NCBI GenBank assembly: GCA_023399465.1
Contig: JAEWPB010000050.1
Coordinates: 1-39,586 of the forward strand
From: Pseudomonadota bacterium
GTDB taxonomy: Bacteria > Pseudomonadota > Alphaproteobacteria > Rhizobiales > Rhizobiaceae
Length of the DNA stretch: 39,586 bases
Reading direction: 5' to 3'
Position numbers and translations under genes: made by a program. Below the pieces are notes generated by a model. That model was not told the DNA's origin, made no database searches, and saw nothing but the letters and a program-made list of their open reading frames with translations. Shown here one piece after another: positions 33,225-39,586 of the stretch. Each line of letters begins with the position of its first letter. Position 1 is the stretch's first letter.

Positions 33225-33881
33225 ATGAGATCAGGACAGCAAAACAAGCGCAGCCGGGGACGCGGAAACAACAACAATAACAACAACAACAATAACAACT
33301 ACAATCGCAAGGGATCCAATCCCTTGACCCGGACCTATGACAGTTCCGGTCCTGATGTGAAGATTCGCGGTACTGCTCAGTACATCGCAGAAAAGTATGC
33401 CGGTCTTGCCCGTGATGCGCAGAGCTCCGGTGACCGCGTCATGGCTGAAAACTACCTCCAGCACGCCGAACACTACAACCGTATCGTCGCATCCGCGCAG
33501 TCGCAGATGCAGGAGCGCTTCCAGCGCGACGAGCGGCAGGATCTCGAGCGCGACATGGACGACGTCGACGTCGGCAACGAGAGCGACGACCAGGTCGTCG
33601 CCGCTGCTCCGGTCCACGCTCCGGCTCCGGCCGTGATCGACGGTTCCGGTCCGCAACCGGTGATCGAAGGCACGCCGGTCGAAGTCAGCATCGAGGAAGA
33701 ATCCGGCGCCGCCGCACAGCCTGCAGGTGGCCGCGAAAAGGCACCGGCCCGTCGTCGCAGCGCCGGCAACCGTCCCCGTCGCGAGCCGCGCACCAGCAAT
33801 GCCGAAAAGGCAGAAGGTGGCGAGAAGGCTGCTGGCGGCGAGGCACCGCCTGCACCGACGCTCGAGGCTGCCTCCGAGTAA
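33225..33881 (+). CDS. DUF4167 protein with polyasparagine tract
   Basis: The 218-residue protein begins with a basic arm (MRSGQQNKRSRGRG) and a run of 11 Asn (15-25) encoded by AAC/AAT repeats. The DUF4167 domain follows at about 40-100: PDVKIRGTAQYIAEKYAGLARDAQ and MAENYLQHAEHYNRIV, a helical region seen in nearly all Rhizobiales. The rest is acidic then Ala/Pro/Arg-rich and probably disordered. The basic N-terminus suggests nucleic-acid binding, but the role is unknown. ATG at 33225 has AGGTGAG upstream; earlier frame codons are not supported. A strong terminator follows. Confidence 0.85.
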   Translation: MRSGQQNKRSRGRGNNNNNNNNNNNYNRKGSNPLTRTYDSSGPDVKIRGTAQYIAEKYAGLARDAQSSGDRVMAENYLQHAEHYNRIVASAQSQMQERFQRDERQDLERDMDDVDVGNESDDQVVAAAPVHAPAPAVIDGSGPQPVIEGTPVEVSIEEESGAAAQPAGGREKAPARRRSAGNRPRREPRTSNAEKAEGGEKAAGGEAPPAPTLEAASE

Positions 33882-33920
33882 CCGTCTGAGAGTTATCGCG
33901 CATTCGGCGTGACGATTGTC

Positions 33921-33949
33921 AAAACTCCGGTCATCGACCGGAGTTTTTT
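33921..33949 (+). terminator. Strong rho-independent terminator after the DUF4167 gene
   Basis: AAAACTCCGGTC and GACCGGAGTTTT form a perfect 12-pair stem with an ATC loop and a T-run. It lies 40 bases after the stop codon and shields clpB from upstream transcription. Confidence 0.95.
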
Positions 33950-33962
33950 CGTTTAAGGGGCT

Positions 33963-33991
33963 CTTTAAATTGATAAATCCCGCTCCCATAT
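33963..33991 (+). promoter_or_regulatory. Heat-shock (RpoH)-like promoter of clpB
   Basis: CTTTAAA (33963-33969) and CCCATAT (33985-33991) are separated by 15 bases. This resembles the sigma-32 pattern CTTGAAA-N13-15-CCCCAT with one change in the -35 box. Its position between a strong terminator and clpB, a classic heat-shock gene, supports it. The leader to the ATG would be about 120 bases. Confidence 0.45.
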
Positions 33992-34119
33992 CTCATCCGA
34001 CGCGAGAAGTTCGGACCCAATTTTGCCGACTTCCAGCGCGAGGGTTCGCCTACTGAGGGAGCCCTGTCCTGGATCATCGTTTCGTGCCGCATGGGCGAAG
34101 CGAGTTATGGAGGTAGCTT

Positions 34120-36723
34120 ATGAATATCGAAAAGTATTCCGAACGCGTCCGCGGTTTCCTGCAATCGGCGCAGACTTATGCCCTTGCCGAGGGCAATCAG
34201 CAATTCACTCCGGAACATGTGCTGAAGGTACTGCTCGACGACGACCAGGGCATGGCCGCGTCGCTCATCGAACGCGCCGGCGGCGATCCCAAGGAAGCGC
34301 GCCTCGCCAACGATGCTGCGCTCGCCAAGCTGCCTAAGGTCAGCGGCGGCAGTGGTCAGGTCTACCTGTCGCAGCCCCTGGCGCGCGTGTTCGCGACGGC
34401 GGAAGAGTCCGCCAAGAAGGCCGGTGACAGTTTCGTCACCGTCGAGCGCTTGCTGGTCGCGCTGGCAATCGAAACATCGGCATCCACTTCGGCGACCCTG
34501 AAGAAGGCTGGCGTCACCGCCGCCAAGCTGAACGAGGTCATCAACGACATCCGCAAGGGTCGGACAGCCGATACCGCAAATGCCGAACAGGGCTTCGACA
34601 GCCTGAAGAAATATGCCCGCGATCTGACGGCCGAAGCGCGCGAGGGAAAGCTCGATCCGGTGATCGGCCGTGACGACGAGATTCGCCGCACGATCCAGGT
34701 GCTGTCACGGCGCACCAAGAACAATCCCGTGCTGATTGGCGAGCCGGGCGTCGGCAAGACCGCGATCGCGGAAGGTCTGGCGCTGCGTATCGTCAACGGT
34801 GACGTACCGGAATCGCTCAAGGACAAGCAGTTGATGGCGCTCGACATGGGCGCACTGATTGCCGGTGCGAAATATCGCGGCGAATTCGAGGAACGGCTGA
34901 AAGCTGTTCTCAACGAGGTGCAGGCGGCCAATGGCGAGATCATCCTGTTCATCGACGAGATGCACACTCTTGTCGGCGCCGGCAAGGCCGATGGCGCGAT
35001 GGATGCCTCGAACCTGCTGAAGCCGGCACTGGCGCGCGGCGAACTGCATTGCGTCGGCGCGACCACGCTCGACGAGTACCGCAAGCACGTGGAAAAGGAT
35101 GCCGCACTTGCCCGCCGCTTCCAGCCGGTCATGGTCGAGGAGCCGACGGTCGAGGATACGATCTCGATCCTGCGCGGCCTGAAGGAAAAATACGAGCAGC
35201 ATCACAAGGTCCGCATCGCCGATTCGGCGCTTGTCGCGGCCGCGACGCTTTCCAACCGCTACATCACCGACCGCTTCCTGCCGGACAAGGCGATCGACCT
35301 GATGGACGAGGCCGCCTCGCGCCTCAGGATGCAGGTCGATTCCAAGCCCGAAGAGCTCGATGAACTCGATCGCCGCATCATTCAGCTGAAGATCGAACGC
35401 GAAGCGCTGAAGAAGGAGACCGATCAGGCCTCCGTCGACCGGCTGGAGCGTCTCGACGCCGACCTTGCAGCACTCGAAGAGCAGGCAAATGCGCTGACTG
35501 CCCGCTGGCAGGCGGAAAAGCAGAAGCTCGGCCTTGCCGCCGATCTCAAGAAGCAGCTCGACGATGCCCGCAACGAACTGGCGATCGCCCAGCGCAAGGG
35601 CGAGTTCCAGCGTGCCGGCGAGCTCGCCTACGGCGTCATCCCGGATCTGGAGAAGCAGCTGAAGGACGCCGAGGCGCAGGACCAGTCGGGCGCCAATTCG
35701 ATGGTGCAGGAGATCGTTACCCCTGACAACATCGCCCAGGTGGTGTCGCGCTGGACCGGCATTCCGGTCGACAAGATGCTCGAAGGCGAACGCGAGAAGC
35801 TGTTGCGCATGGAAGACGAGCTGGCAAAGTCGGTCGTAGGCCAGGGCGATGCCGTGCAGGCGGTTTCCCGCGCGGTCCGGCGTGCCCGCGCCGGCCTGCA
35901 GGATCCGAACCGGCCGATCGGCTCGTTCATCTTCCTCGGGCCGACGGGTGTCGGCAAGACCGAGCTTACCAAGGCGCTTGCGCGCTTCCTCTTCGATGAC
36001 GAAACGGCGATGGTGCGCCTCGACATGTCCGAGTACATGGAGAAGCATTCCGTGGCCCGCCTGATCGGTGCCCCTCCCGGCTATGTCGGTTACGAGGAAG
36101 GCGGTGCATTGACCGAGGCGGTTCGCCGCCGGCCCTATCAGGTCGTGCTGTTCGACGAAATCGAGAAGGCCCACCCTGACGTCTTCAACGTGCTGCTGCA
36201 GGTTCTGGATGACGGGCGCTTGACCGACGGTCAGGGACGGACCGTCGACTTCCGCAACACGATGATCATCATGACCTCGAACCTTGGTGCCGAGTATCTG
36301 ACGGCACTCGGCGAGGACGAGGACAGCGAAGCTGCGCGCGATCAGGTGATGGAGGTGGTGAAGGCCGCGTTCCGGCCGGAATTCCTCAACCGTGTCGACG
36401 AGATCATCCTGTTCCATCGCCTGCATCGCCAGGAGATGGGCGCGATCGTCGACATCCAGCTGAAGCGTCTGGTCGCATTGCTGGCCGAGCGCAAGATCAC
36501 CATCGAGCTCGACGAGGAAGCCCACAACTGGCTCGGCGACAAGGGGTACGATCCGGTCTACGGAGCGCGGCCGCTGAAGCGGGTGATCCAGAAATACGTT
36601 CAGGATCCGCTTGCCGAAAAGATCCTGAGCGGAGAAGTGCCGGACGGATCTCTGGTCAAGGTGACCGCCGGTTCCGACCGGTTGCTCTTCACCATCAGGC
36701 CTTCGGCCAGCAAAGCCGCCTGA
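34120..36723 (+). CDS. clpB: ATP-dependent chaperone ClpB
   Basis: The 867-residue disaggregase has the full ClpB layout: Clp N-domain (1-145), first AAA module with Walker A GEPGVGKT at 207-214 and Walker B ILFIDEMHTL, the coiled-coil middle domain (about 400-520, rich in Glu/Leu/Lys), and second AAA module with GPTGVGKT at 607-614 and VLFDEIEKAHPDVFN. It extracts proteins from aggregates with DnaK. The ATG at 34120 has GGAGG 7 bases upstream. The gene appears to be transcribed alone, between a strong upstream terminator and another directly after it. Confidence 0.97.
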   Translation: MNIEKYSERVRGFLQSAQTYALAEGNQQFTPEHVLKVLLDDDQGMAASLIERAGGDPKEARLANDAALAKLPKVSGGSGQVYLSQPLARVFATAEESAKKAGDSFVTVERLLVALAIETSASTSATLKKAGVTAAKLNEVINDIRKGRTADTANAEQGFDSLKKYARDLTAEAREGKLDPVIGRDDEIRRTIQVLSRRTKNNPVLIGEPGVGKTAIAEGLALRIVNGDVPESLKDKQLMALDMGALIAGAKYRGEFEERLKAVLNEVQAANGEIILFIDEMHTLVGAGKADGAMDASNLLKPALARGELHCVGATTLDEYRKHVEKDAALARRFQPVMVEEPTVEDTISILRGLKEKYEQHHKVRIADSALVAAATLSNRYITDRFLPDKAIDLMDEAASRLRMQVDSKPEELDELDRRIIQLKIEREALKKETDQASVDRLERLDADLAALEEQANALTARWQAEKQKLGLAADLKKQLDDARNELAIAQRKGEFQRAGELAYGVIPDLEKQLKDAEAQDQSGANSMVQEIVTPDNIAQVVSRWTGIPVDKMLEGEREKLLRMEDELAKSVVGQGDAVQAVSRAVRRARAGLQDPNRPIGSFIFLGPTGVGKTELTKALARFLFDDETAMVRLDMSEYMEKHSVARLIGAPPGYVGYEEGGALTEAVRRRPYQVVLFDEIEKAHPDVFNVLLQVLDDGRLTDGQGRTVDFRNTMIIMTSNLGAEYLTALGEDEDSEAARDQVMEVVKAAFRPEFLNRVDEIILFHRLHRQEMGAIVDIQLKRLVALLAERKITIELDEEAHNWLGDKGYDPVYGARPLKRVIQKYVQDPLAEKILSGEVPDGSLVKVTAGSDRLLFTIRPSASKAA

Positions 36724-36747
36724 TACTATCCGGCGGATGACGAAATG

Positions 36748-36779
36748 AAAATGGCGGCTCCCGGGCCGCCATTTTTTTT
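36748..36779 (+). terminator. Strong rho-independent terminator after clpB
   Basis: AAAATGGCGGC and GCCGCCATTTT pair in an 11-base stem with a TCCCGG loop, followed by more T residues. It is 25 bases past the clpB stop and may also limit the convergent peptidase transcript. Confidence 0.95.
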
Positions 36780-36838
36780 GGTCCTTGCCGCCTGCGACAG
36801 GTGCGCTGGTCGGCCGATCGCGGCCCGGCTTCCCGGGG

Positions 36839-38788
36839 TTATCTGGTTGCCACCTGCTTTGCCTTCTCGCCGGTGCCGAGAAGCGCGTCGATCCGCTTGC
36901 GCTCGCTTTCGAACTGCGCCAGCGCCTGGCCCTCGAGCGACTTTCCACCGGGCAGGCGGATCTTCATCGCGTCGACTTTGGTGCCGTTGACGATCAGCTC
37001 GTAGTGCAGATGCGCGCCGGTCGAAAGACCGGTCGAACCGACATAGCCGATGACCTGGCCCTGGGTGACCCTGGCACCGGGGGTGATGCCCTTGGCGATG
37101 GCGCTCTGGTGGTTGTAGGACGAGACATAGCCGTTGGCATGCCGGATCAGGGTCTGCTTGCCGTAGCCCGAGGCCCAGCCGGATTTCTCGACGACGCCGT
37201 TGCCGGCGGCGATGATCGGCGTTCCGCGGGGCGCCGCCCAGTCGGTGCCTGTATGCATGCGCGAGAAGCCGAGAACCGGGTGGCGCCGCATGCCGAAGCC
37301 GGAGGAGAAGCGGCCGTTCGGGACCGGGTTGCGCAGCAGGAACTGACGCACGCTCTTGCCGTCCTGATCGAAATAGTCGATCGCTCCTTCGGCATCCTGG
37401 AAACGGTAGAAACGCGTGGCCGTATCGCCGAACTGGGCGTTGACGAACAGCAGTTCGGAATCGCTGCTGGCCTTGCCGCTGTCGTCGGCGACGGAGAAGA
37501 AGGCTTCGAGCTTGTCGGTCGGCTTCAGCTGCGCCTGAAAATCGACGTTGCTGGCCAGGAGCTTGATGATCAGCGCCGTCATGTCGGCGGTCATGCCATA
37601 GGAGAGTGCCGCCCGGTAGATGCCGTCATAGATGCGCGGCAGTTCGCGGCCGGTCGGCACCGGTGCTGCCGTGCCCTCGAATGCTGTGGCCACCGCGTCC
37701 AGTTGCGCCGGCTCCGCGCCGGGCACAAACACGCCCTTGTCGTTCACGGCGACGGTCAGCAGATGTTTGCTACGGCGATAGACGCTGGCGCGTACGACCC
37801 GCGCTTCCTCGCTCTGCTGGATGATGCCCATGCGCAGAACGTCGCCCTGGGACAGTTCCGAAGCGCGCAGTTGCGCGGTGAGGTAGGCGGCGATGTCCGA
37901 AGCCTGCGCCTTGGAGTAACCCGCATTGACCAGCACCGAAGCGATCGGGGTCGCGCGCCTGACCGGAATGATGTCGTCGGCGTATTCGGGCGTCTGTGCC
38001 GACATGGCATCCGGCGCCGAAACCGTCATGTTCTGCTCGACGATGCGCGCGGTCAGGCCCTCGGCGATGTCGAGGTCGCCGGAATCGGCGGCAAAACGGC
38101 GGGGGTCGACATAGTAGAGCGCCGATACCTGGCTGTCGCCGTCGGTCAGCACCGAACCGTTCGAGCGCACGTTCTCCTCGACCTCGTCGAGCGTCATCGA
38201 CGATGCGTAGGCAAAGGGCAGGTCCCTGACCGGGAAGGGGATGGTCTTCAGGCTGACTTCGGATTCGACATCAGAGCCGTAGATCGCTCCGGTGCGATTG
38301 GCGCCTGCGGCGATTTTCTCGTCCGTGGAAAAGATCGCCAGCGGATCGAATGCCGGATAGTCCTGGTCCTGGATCGAATGGCTGGCGGCGAGCGCCATGG
38401 TCACATGCGCGAACGGTTTGCGCCGCACGACTTCCTTCTCGCCGTCATGGACGACCGTCGAGACCTCGAGAATGGTGCGGTCGGTGGGCTTGGCGGCGAT
38501 ATTGGCGGCAAGCAGTCGCGAGCCGCGCTTGACGTCATCATCGAGGTCGTCGTCGCCGGCGTCGGCATTGATCGCGGCATAGGCTTCGGCCGGAATGGCG
38601 AGCTGCTGGCGTCCGTCGAGCGCGGCAAACAGCGCCACGCCCATCAGAATGCTCGAGGTGATCCCGGTCAGGCAGGTGCCGGAAAGCCAGCGCAACGAAA
38701 TCTCGCGACGATCCGGGGCCCTGCGGCCGTCCGCCAGTATCGGCGCCTCGTTTCCGAGCGATTGCAGCGTGGTCCTGTCGATCGTCAT
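36839..38788 (-). CDS. Membrane-anchored M23 metallopeptidase (murein endopeptidase-like)
   Basis: The 649-residue protein has a cytoplasmic N-terminus, one membrane anchor (about 39-57, CLTGITSSILMGVALFAAL), a long periplasmic region and a LytM/M23 domain at the C-terminus. The zinc site is visible as RRHPVLGFSRMHTGTDW (about 500-516) and GAHLHYEL, giving the family's H-x-D and H-x-H ligands. Active M23 enzymes cut peptidoglycan cross-links during growth or division. The middle part resembles the LysM/OapA-like region of such proteins, including an SALYYVDP and a VYRRSKHLLTVAVNDKGVFV block. The ATG at 38788 was chosen; a frame to 38869 has no support. It converges on clpB. Confidence 0.88.
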   Translation of the reverse strand: MTIDRTTLQSLGNEAPILADGRRAPDRREISLRWLSGTCLTGITSSILMGVALFAALDGRQQLAIPAEAYAAINADAGDDDLDDDVKRGSRLLAANIAAKPTDRTILEVSTVVHDGEKEVVRRKPFAHVTMALAASHSIQDQDYPAFDPLAIFSTDEKIAAGANRTGAIYGSDVESEVSLKTIPFPVRDLPFAYASSMTLDEVEENVRSNGSVLTDGDSQVSALYYVDPRRFAADSGDLDIAEGLTARIVEQNMTVSAPDAMSAQTPEYADDIIPVRRATPIASVLVNAGYSKAQASDIAAYLTAQLRASELSQGDVLRMGIIQQSEEARVVRASVYRRSKHLLTVAVNDKGVFVPGAEPAQLDAVATAFEGTAAPVPTGRELPRIYDGIYRAALSYGMTADMTALIIKLLASNVDFQAQLKPTDKLEAFFSVADDSGKASSDSELLFVNAQFGDTATRFYRFQDAEGAIDYFDQDGKSVRQFLLRNPVPNGRFSSGFGMRRHPVLGFSRMHTGTDWAAPRGTPIIAAGNGVVEKSGWASGYGKQTLIRHANGYVSSYNHQSAIAKGITPGARVTQGQVIGYVGSTGLSTGAHLHYELIVNGTKVDAMKIRLPGGKSLEGQALAQFESERKRIDALLGTGEKAKQVATR

Positions 38789-38997
38789 GCCTGCCGTATC
38801 CGGTCCTCTATGCCTGGTTTGAAACGCTGGGGTGGCGCAAGAAGTGCATGTTTCCCCCTTTGAAGTCAAACGCGTGGCCGCCGCGTCGGGCGTTTGCGCA
38901 CAACTGTCGGGCGATCGCGCAAATCACTTGCGGCATGTTTCATCCAAGCCATTTGCACCGGAATGTGAAATTGTCGGGGCAGGCGGGCGCGGATGTA

Positions 38998-39043
38998 CAG
39001 GAGCTTGCGGCTTTGTCCCCAACATACAGGCGAGAAGCTCCTG
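38998..39043. repeat. 9-base inverted repeat upstream of the rRNA operon
   Basis: CAGGAGCTT and AAGCTCCTG are exact reverse complements separated by 28 bases. They could form an RNA stem or a protein site. No T-run follows. Confidence 0.55.
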
Positions 39044-39255
39044 GCGGGCTCGAAGGCACCAGCCTGATCCGCGTCGCGCCTGCTATTTTGTACCGCCGCG
39101 CCAGGCAGTCCTCAGCAAGGCGCATAAGGTCGGCCGTCCCCTGATGGATCAACCGCATCCTTGTCTTCCCCCGGTCGCCGCCCTATTTCTATCCTTGCTA
39201 GTCCCACTCACAACCCTGGATCATCTGACTAAAGCCCCTCCGCACGCTTCCGGTG

Positions 39256-39285
39256 CGCCGGCATCGGCGGGCCGATCCGCCGGCG
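39256..39285. repeat. GC-rich hairpin upstream of the rRNA promoter
   Basis: GCCGGCATCGGC and GCCGAT-CC-GCCGGC pair in a 12-base stem with a 2-base bulge and a tiny loop, about 80 bases before the rRNA promoter. It lacks a T-run, so simple termination is unlikely. Confidence 0.5.
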
Positions 39286-39366
39286 AGGGACCGTCGGGGT
39301 GTGGAGAAAGAAAGCGGCGTGATTTCAGTGCCTTGTCGAATATTGCAGATTTTTGACGATTGGTTG

Positions 39367-39395
39367 TTGACTTCATGGGGCGGTGGATCTAGAAC
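39367..39395 (+). promoter_or_regulatory. Probable rRNA operon promoter
   Basis: TTGACT at 39367-39372 and TAGAAC at 39390-39395 are separated by 17 bases. The -35 box is near consensus. The following sequence, up to GAAAGAGAAACGTGGGCGGC at the window end, resembles rRNA leaders of Rhizobiaceae, so this is most likely the rrn promoter. Confidence 0.6.
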
Positions 39396-39401
39396 CCGCT
39401 T

Positions 39402-39586
39402 CACCAACGAGGGCGGCGGCGCTGCAAGCGACCGACAAACTCGTGACAGAGTTTCTGGACCGGCCGCAAGGTTGGTCACTCGACCGGGATCCGGTCGATG
39501 GAAATGATGACGAACTTCGGTTCGTCGGTTTTTTGACAATCGAATAGAGATGAAGAAAGAGAAACGTGGGCGGCGGCGCTCGCGGA
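39402..39586 (+). other. rRNA leader (5' end, 16S gene beyond window)
   Basis: The region after the probable promoter contains two perfect hairpins: CGACCGG-GAT-CCGGTCG at 39481-39497 and GACGAAC-TTCG-GTTCGTC at 39509-39526. The second ends in GG and six T. TTTTTTGACAATCGAAT at 39529-39545 resembles the boxA antitermination element before 16S genes. The end of the window reads like a rhizobial rRNA leader. No 16S sequence is present yet. Confidence 0.65.

Larger units (their letters stand above)
38789..39366. other. Long noncoding region upstream of the rRNA promoter
   Basis: No convincing gene is present in these 578 bases; one open plus-strand frame (38832-39356) has Pro/Arg/Ser-rich content and no ribosome site. 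Two structures stand out: a 9-base perfect inverted repeat, CAGGAGCTT at 38998-39006 and AAGCTCCTG at 39035-39043, and a GC-rich hairpin at 39256-39285. The peptidase promoter must be in the left part on the minus strand; none is obvious. Confidence 0.55.

Noticed and set aside
36785..38863. 692-codon plus-strand frame antisense to the M23 peptidase
   Set aside because: The peptidase has an anchor and zinc motifs; the antisense frame has only Arg/Gly/Asp-rich content.
38832..39356. 174-codon frame upstream of the rRNA promoter
   Set aside because: Composition is Pro/Arg/Ser-rich without domain or ribosome site and the region resembles noncoding DNA.
1..39586. CRISPR arrays, IS elements with inverted ends, or toxin-antitoxin pairs
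   Set aside because: No regularly spaced repeats, transposase frame or paired small toxin-like genes were seen on either strand.

Overview
The window is a high-GC alphaproteobacterial chromosome segment. Gene content and order point to the Rhizobiaceae (Rhizobium/Agrobacterium/Ensifer group): secA beside a PpiC isomerase, argJ-GNAT-mutT, a comF-glutaredoxin-nitrilase-DUF1178 string, ubiG, then lysC-ptsP-prfA-prmC-DUF4167-clpB and the start of an rRNA operon. This assignment is recognised from gene families and synteny; no search was run.

Region 1 (1-4.5 kb) is accessory DNA. It holds the 5' end of a PP2C phosphatase and a translationally coupled TerY-like von Willebrand A protein (two parts of a TerY-P type signalling triad), a secreted thermonuclease with a C-terminal CPIKGN (sunset-like) domain, and a small secreted protein. 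These are followed by the scar of a mobile element: an AlpA-like excisionase/regulator, a primase that stops just before its helicase half, a noncoding stretch with G-rich repeats, and a helix-turn-helix gene that breaks off after about 26 codons. The two truncated genes mark the likely edges of the remnant at about 2.05 and 4.45 kb.

Region 2 (4.5-12.4 kb) has a small conserved protein, a periplasmic EF-hand protein with a Met-rich linker, two transporters (MFS and EamA type), an AMP-forming acyl-CoA synthetase, and a tight two-gene unit of a polysaccharide flippase and a CelD-like acyltransferase.

Region 3 (12.5-24.4 kb) is core. secA has a near-consensus promoter and a bidirectional terminator. 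Divergently, ppiC, argJ, a GNAT gene and mutT run in one direction. Next come a small membrane protein and a 56-residue Flp pilin, then a BioC/NDUFAF5-like methyltransferase divergent from comF, grxC, a Nit-family amidase, DUF1178 and a DUF3291 protein. These converge on ubiG.

Region 4 (24.4-39.6 kb) starts with a fused VOC dioxygenase-alpha/beta hydrolase (like MhqO joined to MhqD) and an SH3/proline-rich secreted protein. It continues with lysC, ptsP (nitrogen PTS enzyme I), prfA and prmC (release factor and its methyltransferase, overlapping by ATGA), a DUF4167 protein with a polyasparagine tract, clpB behind a heat-shock-like promoter, and a membrane-anchored M23 peptidase on the other strand. 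The last 0.8 kb has no convincing gene. It ends with a probable rRNA promoter and an rRNA leader containing two perfect hairpins and a boxA-like element; the 16S gene itself lies beyond the edge.

Several genes start with TTG or GTG (the remnant primase, DUF1178, DUF3291, prfA, the SH3 protein, the 4.4 kb conserved protein). I found no CRISPR array, intact insertion sequence or tRNA gene.
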